From a virus: a stretch of 34,659 nt of DNA. The stretch covers positions 1 through 34,659 of the IMG/VR virus record IMGVR_UViG_3300013285_000040. One strand, 5' to 3'. Within the stretch, counting starts at the first letter, position 1, and each line of letters starts with the position of its first letter. The position numbers and the translations under genes are program-made. Under the pieces are notes generated by a model. The model saw only the letters and a program-made list of their open reading frames with translations, made no database searches and was not told where the DNA came from. This document shows, piece after piece, positions 1-5,900 of this stretch.

Positions 1-120
1 ACCACCGGCGTCAGCATCGGCTTCATCGCCGACGAACTCGGAGCGTCACTTCGGTTCAAGAGTTACACCGGCCTTGCCGAAGCGCCGAAGGCAAAGACGT
101 TCTCCGAGGAGCCGTTCTAA
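1..120 (+). CDS. C-terminal fragment, probably the end of the ERF recombinase
   Basis: Open from the first base in frame 1 and ending at TAA 118-120, this encodes the last 39 residues of a protein whose start lies outside the window. The fragment contains GVSIGFIADELG and ends AKTFSEEPF. The ERF-type gene at the other end of the window (34181 onward) lacks a C-terminus, and its last codons (TRLTAL) would lead naturally into this fragment if one base were inserted at the junction. The joined protein would be about 199 residues, a usual ERF length. That the two pieces are one gene of a circular or permuted genome is an inference. Alone, the fragment has no recognisable domain. Confidence 0.55.
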   Translation, partial: TTGVSIGFIADELGASLRFKSYTGLAEAPKAKTFSEEPF

Positions 121-419
121 TGAGTTGGCACCCGTCAGACGGATCGGTTGTCAACGAAGCCGAGCGCATCGTCGAGCGAAGCGAGGTGAAGATGTTTGAC
201 CGATTGAGATTCATGGACAAAGAGGCGCAGGCGATTCACTACCGAGATCGCTGGCGGTTCGTCGGGCTTATACTGGCGTTGGTCATCATGGGCGTCGGGC
301 TGGCAACAACCTCGGAGCGTTCGTTCTTGAATGTTCTGTGGCCGCTCGCATCGCTGGTGGTGTCGCTCGGATCTGTCATGATTGGTCGCTACGTCTACAT
401 AAAGAGGAGTCCTTGGTGA
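120..419 (+). CDS. Small two-helix membrane protein
   Basis: This encodes 99 residues. The ATG overlaps the stop of the preceding gene (taATGa), indicating translational coupling. Residues 1-45 are charged and probably cytoplasmic. Two hydrophobic segments follow: about 46-66 (starting FVGLILALVIMGVGL) and about 70-92 (LWPLASLVVSLGSVMIG), and the end is basic (YIKRSPW). The topology suggests a hairpin in the inner membrane. I do not recognise a family. Its place just after the recombinase and before a WhiB gene suggests an early host-interaction or membrane-associated role rather than lysis, but a holin-like protein cannot be excluded. Confidence 0.7.
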   Translation: MSWHPSDGSVVNEAERIVERSEVKMFDRLRFMDKEAQAIHYRDRWRFVGLILALVIMGVGLATTSERSFLNVLWPLASLVVSLGSVMIGRYVYIKRSPW

Positions 420-670
420 CCACAACAAAAACAGAGGGAGCAGTCGGTGGGGTCATTGACGAAGTAAGAGACTTCTATCTCTTACTCGTTGAGACCGCCG
501 ATCTGCCTGATGAGTTCTGGGACATCATGATCGGGCGACAGCCGACAAAACGTAAGCCGCTGACCGACGCCGAGATTATGGGGATTCTTTACATTGAACT
601 CCTCGACGAGCAGAAAGCGGCAATCGCTTACGGAGACAATCGAGCCAAGCGTCGAGCAAAGAAGAAATAA
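416..670 (+). CDS. Small hypothetical protein, charged
   Basis: This encodes 84 residues from a GTG at 416 that overlaps the previous stop (GTGA). A purine-rich AAAGAGGA lies at a suitable distance upstream. The frame is open further up, but the upstream ATG (338) lies inside the membrane-protein gene and lacks a ribosome site, so GTG 416 is preferred. The sequence has an acidic helical middle (IDEVRDFYLLLVE, LPDEFWDIMIG) and a strongly basic tail (RAKRRAKKK). The tail could contact nucleic acid. No family was recognised. It is co-transcribed with the flanking early genes. Confidence 0.65.
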   Translation: MTTTKTEGAVGGVIDEVRDFYLLLVETADLPDEFWDIMIGRQPTKRKPLTDAEIMGILYIELLDEQKAAIAYGDNRAKRRAKKK

Positions 671-676
671 TCCGAC

Positions 677-997
677 GTGCTTGAAACCGGCTGGCAAGAT
701 GACGCCGCTTGTCGAGGTGAGGACACAGCTGCGTTCTACCTGAAAGCCGACGACTACCAAGAGGAGATCGCGGCACTCAGAGATGTTTGTCTCAACGAGT
801 GTCCAGTCTTGAAAGAATGTCGCGCCCACGCGCTCACCTGGGAATCGTTTGGATTCTGGGGTGGCATGACGGTCTCTGAGAGACGTAGAGTGCGGAGGGA
901 GCAGGGAATCGCCAAGCGTTCAATCCGGACGGCACACATGGCACTAATCGAAGGAGACAAAGTTGAGATCAACACAGCAAGAAAAGCGACTCGCTAA
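677..997 (+). CDS. WhiB-family iron-sulfur transcription regulator
   Basis: This encodes 106 residues starting at GTG 677. It has the complete WhiB signature: four cysteines expected to hold a 4Fe-4S cluster (C12 in ACRG, then C38-x3-C42-x5-C48), the tryptophan/glycine turn GFWGGM (about 59-64), and a basic SERRRVRRE patch that contacts DNA. WhiB proteins occur only in Actinobacteria and their phages and bind the primary sigma factor to redirect transcription. Phage WhiB proteins have been reported to interfere with host WhiB control. Its position among early genes fits a regulator of host or phage promoters. Family assignment is secure; the targets are unknown. The 3' end overlaps the next gene by 35 nt. 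Confidence 0.93.
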   Translation: MLETGWQDDAACRGEDTAAFYLKADDYQEEIAALRDVCLNECPVLKECRAHALTWESFGFWGGMTVSERRRVRREQGIAKRSIRTAHMALIEGDKVEINTARKATR

Positions 998-1190
998 CGG
1001 AGTCAGGGAGTGTGACGGTTGCGGTCAAATCGCAATCAGCGAATCGTTCCCTCGTACTTGGCAGATGCTCGAAGTGAAGAAGCACACCGACGTCTCGACA
1101 GCACCGATTCATCGTGGCTCGGTCAAGATCTGTTCGATTGCTTGTGCCAAGAAAGCGCTCATGAAGTTCTGGGACAGAGAGATCGCATGA
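963..1190 (+). CDS. Small putative zinc-binding protein
   Basis: This encodes 75 residues. The start is TTG 963, chosen because AAGGAG lies six bases upstream and no ATG or GTG is better placed. Two cysteine pairs are visible, CDGCGQ near residue 18 and CSIACAKK near residue 58. They resemble a treble-clef or MYM-type zinc finger, such as those in small phage DNA-binding proteins. The gene overlaps the WhiB gene at its start and the replication gene at its end (ATGA), so all three are coupled. The function is not recognised; nucleic-acid or protein binding through zinc is an inference. Confidence 0.65.
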   Translation: MRSTQQEKRLANGVRECDGCGQIAISESFPRTWQMLEVKKHTDVSTAPIHRGSVKICSIACAKKALMKFWDREIA

Positions 1191-1960
1191 GCGACGAGTG
1201 CAGAACTTACGTCAAGCAGTTCAGTCCCTATCTGGGTCAAACATTCTGGCTTCACTATGTCCTCGGTGACATCGCCAACCAACAACACGACTACGAGCTC
1301 TGGGTTGGGGAAAAGGCTCTCATGGCCGAGTGGCCGTTCAATCGCTCAGCCATAGTCCGAGGCTACGCACAACTCGTCGAGGACGGATTCTTGGAGGTGA
1401 TTCAGAAGCCAGCACCAGGTCGGAAGGCGCGTCACCGATTCCTGTTCCTCGACGTCAAGAGCAACGATAGGAACGTGACGCGTAGTGAGTCACGATCAAC
1501 CAACGTGACGCGTGGTGAACACAACGTGACGCGTGACGCGAAACGTACACTACTTATTAGAACAGAAAAGAACTCAAACAATCGCGACGAAATCTTCGAC
1601 ACGCTCATTGAAGTCTGTGAGATCAGCGTCGAAGCGATTACCAAAACCGCCAGAGGGCCGATCAACCGAGCCGTGAAGGATCTCAGAGATGTTGAGGCAA
1701 CGCCGGACTCGATTCGCCAGGTAGCCAAGTCCTACCGGAAAAAATGGCCAGAGGCCCTAATCACGCCTGTGGCAATATCGAAGCAATATGCCACCTTCCT
1801 CACTACAGAATCTCTTACAGAGGCTCCTAGGCCCGTCTCACAGCAAGCCTGTTACTCCTGCGAAGGTACAGGTTGGGAGGAAGATGAGAAGTACCGAACT
1901 GTCCTCCGATGCCAGACCTGTGGGGGTAAGGGTGTTGTGACGTTCGCCGAGGCGCACTAG
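1187..1960 (+). CDS. Winged-helix replication-initiator-like protein with C-terminal zinc finger
   Basis: This encodes 257 residues from ATG 1187, overlapping the previous stop (ATGA). Residues about 15-90 look like a winged helix of the type found in phage replication initiators (EKALMAEWPFNRSAIVRGY, then DGFLEVIQK). The middle carries three NVTR peptides (96-99, 106-109, 113-116), each encoded by a 12-bp DNA repeat. The C-terminus has a DnaJ-like zinc-finger pair, CYSCEGTG and CQTCGGKG. Iterons inside an initiator gene followed by AT-rich DNA mirror the lambda O gene arrangement, so this is my best candidate for the initiator and origin. No helicase or helicase-loader gene was seen beside it. 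The initiator role is an inference from architecture. Confidence 0.7.
   Translation: MSDECRTYVKQFSPYLGQTFWLHYVLGDIANQQHDYELWVGEKALMAEWPFNRSAIVRGYAQLVEDGFLEVIQKPAPGRKARHRFLFLDVKSNDRNVTRSESRSTNVTRGEHNVTRDAKRTLLIRTEKNSNNRDEIFDTLIEVCEISVEAITKTARGPINRAVKDLRDVEATPDSIRQVAKSYRKKWPEALITPVAISKQYATFLTTESLTEAPRPVSQQACYSCEGTGWEEDEKYRTVLRCQTCGGKGVVTFAEAH
1472..1534 (+). repeat. Three 12-bp direct repeats (iteron-like)
   Basis: AACGTGACGCGT occurs exactly at 1472-1483, 1502-1513 and 1523-1534, with start-to-start spacings of 30 and 21 bp. The first two copies also share the following RGTGA. All lie in frame inside the winged-helix gene and each encodes Asn-Val-Thr-Arg. The repeat contains the self-complementary ACGCGT. 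An iteron role in initiator binding is inferred from the position and the AT-rich flank. Confidence 0.75.
1541..1582. other. AT-rich stretch, candidate DNA-unwinding element
   Basis: About 42 bp directly downstream of the three iterons contain only 12 G or C by my count, against roughly half in the surroundings. It includes TACTTATTAG followed by A-rich runs. In lambda-type origins an AT-rich unwinding element flanks the iterons inside the initiator gene, and the same order is seen here. Only the composition and order are observed; origin activity is an inference. Confidence 0.5.
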
Positions 1961-2129
1961 CGTTTCATTATTGCCAGCGAAGGAGAATCAGATTGACTCA
2001 CTAATCCGAAGGACATAAAACGCCTGCCAACCTCGAAGCGTCGCGAACGCTGGAGCAGTTACTAATCCGCGAGGCCCAACCAGCAACACCGGCCAAAGGT
2101 GTGTCCCCACAGAGACAAAGGAGTCAACC
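1961..2129 (+). promoter_or_regulatory. 169-nt leader before the Rpf gene, possibly structured
   Basis: No gene fits here. The repeat ACTAATCCG appears twice (about 2001 and 2063). Small hairpins are possible: AGCGT/ACGCT near 2037-2053 and ACACC/GGTGT near 2086-2102. CGTTTC at 1961 can pair with GAAGCG near 2035, closing an approximately 80-nt region that ends TGCCAACCTCGAAGCG. This weakly resembles the 3' end of c-di-AMP riboswitches, which control rpf genes in Actinobacteria, but the conserved core of that riboswitch is not seen. The gene start is served by AAAGGAG at about 2118. A regulatory role is speculative. Confidence 0.3.
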
Positions 2130-2639
2130 ATGCGCGCAAAAGCCGCACTCATCTCAACATTTATAATCAGTTCAATCTCACTTATTGCATTCGCCGTCTG
2201 GCCGGTATCGGTTGCCGCAGATCAGCAACACGCAATCCAACCGACCTCGACGATCAGCTCGTCGGCAGCTTGGCACTTCGGGCACGCGTTGCCAGATCCG
2301 ATTCCAGAGCCAATATCAAATGTCGCATCACCACCGACCACCACGTCCAGCGCGCCAGCCGTTGTTGCTCCGACTCCAATAGTTCAGAGCACCGAGGTCA
2401 CCGACGCAGATCGAGTGGCGTGGTCGAAAGTTGCAGTCTGCGAGACCGGCGGCAACTGGCAGATGACCGGCTCCTCTTTCTCAGGAGGGTTGGGATTCGC
2501 AAACAGTTCGTGGCTCGCGTACGGCGGCGCGGAGTTCGCTCCCAACGCAGGGCTGGCCACGATGGATCAGCAAATAATCGTTGCCAAAAGGATTCAGTCG
2601 AACCCGCCAGACCAGAACGGTTGCTCCGGTGGCTGGTAG
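2130..2639 (+). CDS. Secreted resuscitation-promoting-factor (Rpf) domain protein
   Basis: This encodes 169 residues. Residues 1-30 form a signal peptide (basic MRAK, hydrophobic core, cleavage probably after SVAA). A Pro/Thr/Ser-rich linker follows to about residue 92. The Rpf domain (about 95-169) has WSKVAVCETGGNW with the putative catalytic Glu105 next to Cys104, then SGGLGFANSSWLAYGG and a C-terminal Cys in NGCSGGW. Rpf proteins are lysozyme-like muralytic enzymes of Actinobacteria that cleave peptidoglycan and can wake dormant cells. The gene stands alone between the replication gene and the first promoter cassette, far from the endolysin, so it is probably not the main lysis enzyme. 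AAAGGAG lies upstream of the ATG. The family is clear; the role in infection is open. Confidence 0.9.
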   Translation: MRAKAALISTFIISSISLIAFAVWPVSVAADQQHAIQPTSTISSSAAWHFGHALPDPIPEPISNVASPPTTTSSAPAVVAPTPIVQSTEVTDADRVAWSKVAVCETGGNWQMTGSSFSGGLGFANSSWLAYGGAEFAPNAGLATMDQQIIVAKRIQSNPPDQNGCSGGW

Positions 2640-2674
2640 GCGAAACCCTAGTAATAGCAAGGGTTCTGAGGGGT
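2640..2674 (+). repeat. 35-bp element, copy 1 (inverted partner at 32825-32859)
   Basis: It begins directly after the Rpf stop and contains CTAGTAATAGCAAGGGTTCT. It matches the reverse complement of 32825-32859 at 31 of 35 positions by my alignment. Its 15-bp core GCAAGGGTTCTSAGG also recurs at 3966-3980. AACCCT and AGGGTT can form a 6-bp stem, but no T-run follows, so a terminator is unlikely. The core ends five bases before the -35 box, suggesting an operator or activator site. Confidence 0.6.
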
Positions 2675-2676
2675 AC

Positions 2677-2707
2677 TTGACAAGGGGCTAGACATCGTGT
2701 CTATAAT
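2677..2707 (+). promoter_or_regulatory. Sigma70-like promoter, cassette A
   Basis: TTGACA (2677-2682) and TATAAT (2702-2707) are perfect consensus hexamers separated by 19 bp. The expected start point coincides with the ATG at 2714. An inverted repeat AGACA-TCG-TGTCT (2690-2702) lies between the boxes and touches the -10, as a repressor operator would. Two related promoters are at 3987 and 32868. Confidence 0.75.
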
Positions 2708-2713
2708 GACACC

Positions 2714-2953
2714 ATGGAAACAACCACTATCAAAGGAGCCAAGAATATGAATAACTGCAGAATGTGTGAAAGAGCTGCCGAACAAGGAAACCACATGGGA
2801 TTTGTCGGAAAAGGAACCGATTACGAGTTCGGCAACACGACTCAAGTGTGTCAAGCGCCGATGCCAATGACGCTCTGCGAGATGCACTACTCAGAGTTCC
2901 TCGTCAAATACATTGACGGAAACTTTGGCGCTTACATCAGAGAGGTGGCGTAA
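2714..2953 (+). CDS. Small cysteine-containing protein of promoter cassette A
   Basis: This encodes 79 residues from ATG 2714, or 68 from the in-frame ATG 2747. The first ATG sits six bases after the -10 box, so a transcript starting there would be leaderless, a common start mode in Actinobacteria. The second has AAAGGAG eight bases upstream. The leader peptide METTTIKGAKNM is shared with the gene at 32903 and partly with that at 4021. The body has CRMC and LCEMH motifs that could bind zinc, without a recognised family. It is the first gene after a strong promoter and is followed by a structured RNA element. Confidence 0.75.
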   Translation: METTTIKGAKNMNNCRMCERAAEQGNHMGFVGKGTDYEFGNTTQVCQAPMPMTLCEMHYSEFLVKYIDGNFGAYIREVA

Positions 2954-2957
2954 CAGC

Positions 2958-3024
2958 CAGAGACCAACCGGTCTCTGAGATCGCCGAGATCCTACGCTCG
3001 ACGGTCTCAGAGGCAGATTGCCTC
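2958..3024 (+). promoter_or_regulatory. Three-hairpin RNA element, copy A
   Basis: This is a 67-nt structured stretch. Hairpin 1 pairs CAGAGACC with GGTCTCTG around an AACC loop (2958-2977). Hairpin 2 (2974-3011) is a stem of about 15 positions, with one mismatch and one G-U, around the loop ATCCTACG. Hairpin 3 pairs GAGGCA with TGCCTC (3010-3024). Hairpins 1 and 2 compete for TCTG at 2974-2977. Homologous copies of 67-68 nt are at 4485 and 33324. A ribosome site and ATG follow 23 nt later. Confidence 0.75.
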
Positions 3025-3046
3025 CACAAACATCGAAGGAGACACG

Positions 3047-3412
3047 ATGACAGAAACAAAGCAAACATCATTTCAGATAGGTGACGTGGTGAGCATCACC
3101 GACGCGCTTGATCGGACATACCAAGCCACAGTCGAGTTCCATAGGGGCACGTCGTTGCTGGTGAATCCTCTTGCGGGTGAGCAGGTGACGATCATTGTGC
3201 CAGCCGGAGATGTCACACGGATCATCATGCGGCCTTCTGTGGTGCGCTCATCTCTTGCCACAATGGTCACGGATTGGGACGACCTCACCGAGAGCAATCA
3301 GATGTTCTGGTGCATTGAAGCCGAGGAGTCGATCATCGAGACTGGTCACTTCGAGATCTCTGGACGTCACAACGGTTCAGGAGTTCCACAACACATTGAA
3401 GGTGGAGTATGA
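3047..3412 (+). CDS. Hypothetical protein with SH3-like N-terminus and DWD-TESN module
   Basis: This encodes 121 residues. Its ATG follows GAAGGAGACACG, which is identical to the start region at 4581. The N-terminal half (QIGDVVSITDALDRTYQATV) has the pattern of a small SH3-like beta barrel. The C-terminal half (TDWDDLTESN, then IIETGHFEI) is clearly paralogous to the gene at 33126 (MDWDELTESN, then IQETGHFEV). It lies directly after structured RNA copy A, so its translation is the most likely target of that element. No known function was recognised. It overlaps the next gene by four bases. Confidence 0.75.
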   Translation: MTETKQTSFQIGDVVSITDALDRTYQATVEFHRGTSLLVNPLAGEQVTIIVPAGDVTRIIMRPSVVRSSLATMVTDWDDLTESNQMFWCIEAEESIIETGHFEISGRHNGSGVPQHIEGGV

Positions 3413-3768
3413 ACGTCTCTTTGTTTGACCAAGCCGTTCAAGTGGTGAATGACGCCAACCAGATGCTCGCAAGGGTTGTCACAGAGCAGGCAATCTCACA
3501 GGTTGAGCGCAACGCCGACGAGGAATGGAAGCGCCAGGCTCGTCGAGCAATCAAGGAGGTGGCGCACGATCTCGGATTCTTTACGACAGACGACGTGTGG
3601 CTCTACCTGGAAACGCTCGGCATCGACGCACCGCACGAACCGCGTGCACTCGGAGCAATGATTCGAGAAGCAAAAACAAATCGAGTCATCGTTGCAACTG
3701 GCCGCTACAAGAAGTCAAGTCGAGTCGAGTGTCATTCTCGACCCGTGATGATCTGGGAGGCACGATGA
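3409..3768 (+). CDS. Winged-helix DNA-binding-like phage protein
   Basis: This encodes 119 residues, with the ATG overlapping the previous stop. The first 45 residues are helical. The second half, FTTDDVWLYLETLG, then RALGAMIREA, NRVIVATGRYKKSSR and SRPVMIWEA, matches the layout of a small family common in actinobacterial phages, often labelled helix-turn-helix DNA binding. There a helix pair is followed by a beta wing carrying conserved GRY, HSRP and W residues. A regulatory or DNA-metabolism role is likely. The pattern match is from memory and no specific target can be named. Confidence 0.65.
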   Translation: MNVSLFDQAVQVVNDANQMLARVVTEQAISQVERNADEEWKRQARRAIKEVAHDLGFFTTDDVWLYLETLGIDAPHEPRALGAMIREAKTNRVIVATGRYKKSSRVECHSRPVMIWEAR

Positions 3769-3941
3769 CTGAGCGCGTGGTTGGAGCGGTGTTCAAGGAG
3801 CGCACACCGGAAAGCGTCAGAGAGATTCTGCGGCTCGCCGCCGATCATCTCACCGCGTACATGGAGGAAGCGCGGATCGTGGACACCGGCACGATGAGCC
3901 TGATTCGAGAACTTGACGTCATGAGAGGAGAGGTGCTTTGA
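3765..3941 (+). CDS. Small helical hypothetical protein
   Basis: This encodes 58 residues from ATG 3765, which overlaps the previous stop (ATGA). The frame is open further upstream, but that part shadows the preceding gene. The product is predicted to be mostly helical (TPESVREILRLAADHLTAYMEEAR) with an acidic balance. No motif was recognised. It closes cassette A and ends 24 nt before the next repeated element. Confidence 0.6.
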   Translation: MTERVVGAVFKERTPESVREILRLAADHLTAYMEEARIVDTGTMSLIRELDVMRGEVL

Positions 3942-3965
3942 GGAAAGGCTCAAACACCAATAACC

Positions 3966-3980
3966 GCAAGGGTTCTCAGG
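3966..3980 (+). repeat. 15-bp promoter-proximal element, copy 3
   Basis: GCAAGGGTTCTCAGG matches the core at 2657-2671 with one change. It ends six bases before the TAGACA -35 box, nearly the same distance as in cassette A. AACC and GGTT around the GCAAG part can pair weakly. It is probably a protein-binding site linked to these promoters. Confidence 0.55.
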
Positions 3981-3986
3981 TATGGC

Positions 3987-4014
3987 TAGACAGGGTGGCT
4001 AGGTGTGGTATCTT
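3987..4014 (+). promoter_or_regulatory. Sigma70-like promoter, cassette B
   Basis: TAGACA (3987-3992) and TATCTT (4009-4014) are separated by 16 bp. The stretch TAGACAGGGTGGCTA is identical to that of the promoter at 32868. The -10 ends six bases before ATG 4021, the same distance as in the two sister promoters. Confidence 0.65.
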
Positions 4015-4020
4015 TGACAC

Positions 4021-4464
4021 ATGGAGACAAACGGCAAAGGAGCCAGCAAAATGGACACAACAACCAAAGTCCGAATCACAACGATAACGGGAGACTACCG
4101 ATCTTTGGGCGACGAGGGACTTCACATAACAGCATTGGGTGAACCGACGGCACATCGCGTCTTGGACAACAAGGGGAAACCAAGAATCGAACTTCGTGTT
4201 GACGGCAAGACGGTTCACTCAATCGGTGGAGAAAAGAAAATGCCCTGGGTGAGAAGTATTGTTGTGGAACCAACAGATCCTCGTATGAGCGTTATGGCTC
4301 CTCACACCGAATATGTGTGGGACATAGATTCAACAAGTGAGTCGGAAGAACGGGCGGCTCAAGTTGCTCGTCGGAAATCAAAGCCCAATCAAGATGGAAC
4401 CACTCATGACGTGCGCGCTCTTACGGTTCGGGACGAGACCAAGGCAAGTCGAGTGGAGTCATGA
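4021..4464 (+). CDS. Hypothetical protein of promoter cassette B
   Basis: This encodes 147 residues from ATG 4021, or 137 from the in-frame ATG 4051. As in the sister cassettes, the first ATG would be at the transcription start and the second has AAAGGAG upstream. The leader peptide METNGKGASKM resembles METTTIKGAKNM. The body is beta-rich (VRITTITGDY, HRVLDNKGKPRIELRV) with an acidic, serine-rich C-terminal part (DSTSESEERAAQ). No family was recognised. It is followed by structured RNA copy B. Because promoter and leader are shared but the bodies differ, this looks like a slot that carries different cargo genes. Confidence 0.75.
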   Translation: METNGKGASKMDTTTKVRITTITGDYRSLGDEGLHITALGEPTAHRVLDNKGKPRIELRVDGKTVHSIGGEKKMPWVRSIVVEPTDPRMSVMAPHTEYVWDIDSTSESEERAAQVARRKSKPNQDGTTHDVRALTVRDETKASRVES

Positions 4465-4484
4465 ACAACGTCGATTACTAGAGC

Positions 4485-4551
4485 CAGAGACCAACCGGTC
4501 TCTGTGAGTCTTGAGATCCTACGCTCAAGACTCACAGAGGTAGATTGCCTC
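4485..4551 (+). promoter_or_regulatory. Three-hairpin RNA element, copy B
   Basis: This is the best-formed copy, 67 nt. Hairpin 1 is the same 8-bp CAGAGACC stem with an AACC loop (4485-4504). Hairpin 2 is a perfect 15-bp stem around ATCCTACG (4501-4538). Hairpin 3 pairs GAGGTA with TGCCTC, with one G-U (4537-4551). The stem-2 bases differ from copy A while pairing and loop are kept. Hairpins 1 and 2 share TCTG at 4501-4504. Confidence 0.8.
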
Positions 4552-4580
4552 GAAGGAAAACAAACATCGAAGGAGACACG

Positions 4581-4796
4581 ATGCAAGTTACAGAATACAA
4601 AAACATGAAGGCCGGAGATCTGGTTCGGATCAAAGGTGAGCGCGGAACATTCAAGGTGATGTGGGTCGAGCAGTTTGAGACCAAGCGCCCAGACGAGATC
4701 ACCGTCGTCGGTGGTTCAAGTGGCCGCAACGCGTGGCGCACCTTCCTCGCAGAGCGAGTGACACGCCGACCCAAGCGTCAGCAGGTCACACGATGA
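4581..4796 (+). CDS. Small SH3-like beta-barrel protein
   Basis: This encodes 71 residues from ATG 4581. That start is chosen because GAAGGAGACACG precedes it exactly as at 3047; the frame is open 36 nt further up but without a ribosome site. The sequence MKAGDLVRIKGERGTFKVMWVEQFE has the spacing of a KOW- or SH3-like barrel, which often binds nucleic acid or protein. The C-terminal end is basic (RVTRRPKRQQ). It lies downstream of structured RNA copy B. The function is unknown. Confidence 0.7.
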   Translation: MQVTEYKNMKAGDLVRIKGERGTFKVMWVEQFETKRPDEITVVGGSSGRNAWRTFLAERVTRRPKRQQVTR

Positions 4797-4984
4797 CCGA
4801 GCGCCACCACAAGGGGGGAGATGGCCAGCCGTTGCCAAGCGTCGCCAAGATCCGAGAGAACTACATCAAAGGTCACTACGATGGCCCGTCCCAGGGAGCG
4901 GTGCTGGCTCTGCTTGCTGAAGTCGAGCGACTCAAGAACCTGACCGAGATGCTTCAGCAACTGAAAACAGGTGAGCAATCGTGA
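4793..4984 (+). CDS. Small hypothetical protein with C-terminal helix
   Basis: This encodes 63 residues, with the ATG overlapping the previous stop (ATGA). The N-terminus is polar and His/Gly-rich. The C-terminal part (AVLALLAEVERLKNLTEMLQQL) is a leucine-rich amphipathic helix with a heptad-like pattern, consistent with a short coiled coil and oligomerisation. No family was recognised. It is coupled to the cysteine-rich gene that follows. Confidence 0.6.
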   Translation: MTERHHKGGDGQPLPSVAKIRENYIKGHYDGPSQGAVLALLAEVERLKNLTEMLQQLKTGEQS

Positions 4985-5241
4985 GTCACTCGTGCGAGGA
5001 CTGTCAAGGCAACACGTCGAGCGGAAGCCCGTGCGCAGATGGTTGCGAGGATTGTCCATGCGAGTCAGAGAGCGAGCCCGAGTTGTTGGCGTCGTCGGAC
5101 GTAGTTTGTAATCATCACGGGTTGCCAAACGACATGCCGCCTTGTCATTGTGAGAAGTGTGACTGTGACTGCCACGCCGACAACGAACTCGACGTGCCGG
5201 ACTTTGACCGACGCGACGATGACAAAGGCGACTGGTTATGA
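4981..5241 (+). CDS. Cysteine-rich acidic protein
   Basis: This encodes 86 residues from GTG 4981, overlapping the previous stop (GTGA). About a dozen cysteines occur in close pairs (CEDC, CEDCPC, CHCEKCDCDCH), between acidic stretches. The density suggests binding of several metal ions, as in metallothionein-like or multi-zinc miniproteins. No known fold can be assigned. Its stop overlaps the start of the methyltransferase, so the two are translated together, and a partnership is possible but not shown. Confidence 0.65.
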   Translation: MSHSCEDCQGNTSSGSPCADGCEDCPCESESEPELLASSDVVCNHHGLPNDMPPCHCEKCDCDCHADNELDVPDFDRRDDDKGDWL

Positions 5242-5900
5242 AACTTCTTGACTTATTCTGTGGCGCTGGTGGTGCGGCGATGGGATATCATCGCGCTGGA
5301 TTCGAGGTAGTGGGAGTTGACAGCAAACGTCAACGAGATTATCCATTCGAGTTTCATCAGGCAGACGCTATGACATTCCCCTTAGAAGGGTTCGACGTTA
5401 TTCACGCTTCGCCTCCATGTCAGGCATACAGCATCACAAAGCATTCTCACAAAAAACAACACCCTGACTTATTAGGCCCAACTCGTGAGCGACTAGTGGC
5501 TAGTGGCTTGCCCTATGTCATCGAAAATGTTCCAGGGGCTTCAATGCCTGGTTCGGTTGTGATGTGTGGCGCTTCGTTCTTTCTGACAGCAAACGACATC
5601 AACGGTGACTTATTGGTTCTCAAACGACACCGACAGTTTGAATCAAACATGACGCTGGAAGAACGTAAGTGCATGTGTAAATGGTTCAAGGATCGACAAT
5701 ACAAAATCGGTGGTGTTTATGGTGGGGGGTCAACTGATCGCCATCACGCTGAGAAGGTGCGTCATGGGGGATACACTCCCGCCAAGGAAGTAAGAGAAGG
5801 ACTTATGGGTATTGACTGGATGAGTATGGCAGCTCTGAATCAAGCAATACCTCCTATTTACACAAAGTTCATCGGGCATCAAATACTGGAACAAATATGA
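5238..5900 (+). CDS. DNA (cytosine-5-)-methyltransferase
   Basis: This encodes 220 residues. Motif I is FCGAGGAAMGY (7-17), which binds S-adenosylmethionine. Motif IV is SPPCQAYS with the catalytic Cys61. Motif VI is ENV (96-98), and the C-terminal NQAIPPIYTKFIGHQI corresponds to motifs IX-X. At 220 residues it is short for the family (often over 300) because the target-recognition region is small, but all catalytic motifs seem intact. It would modify phage DNA, most likely to evade restriction; no cognate nuclease is adjacent, so it is probably an orphan. Leucine TTA codons and T-ending codons are much commoner than in the neighbours, which suggests recent acquisition. Confidence 0.92.
   Translation: MKLLDLFCGAGGAAMGYHRAGFEVVGVDSKRQRDYPFEFHQADAMTFPLEGFDVIHASPPCQAYSITKHSHKKQHPDLLGPTRERLVASGLPYVIENVPGASMPGSVVMCGASFFLTANDINGDLLVLKRHRQFESNMTLEERKCMCKWFKDRQYKIGGVYGGGSTDRHHAEKVRHGGYTPAKEVREGLMGIDWMSMAALNQAIPPIYTKFIGHQILEQI

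Noticed and set aside
2640-2674. Intrinsic terminator for the Rpf gene
   Set aside because: The AACCCT/AGGGTT stem is only 6 bp and is not followed by T residues; recurrence next to promoters argues for a binding site instead.
2099-2680. Second long frame over the Rpf gene
   Set aside because: Arg/Ser-rich shadow frame; the Rpf frame has a signal peptide and a recognised domain.
2958-3024. Intrinsic terminator or attenuator reading of the three-hairpin RNA
   Set aside because: No T-run follows any of the stems in the three copies, so Rho-independent termination is not supported.
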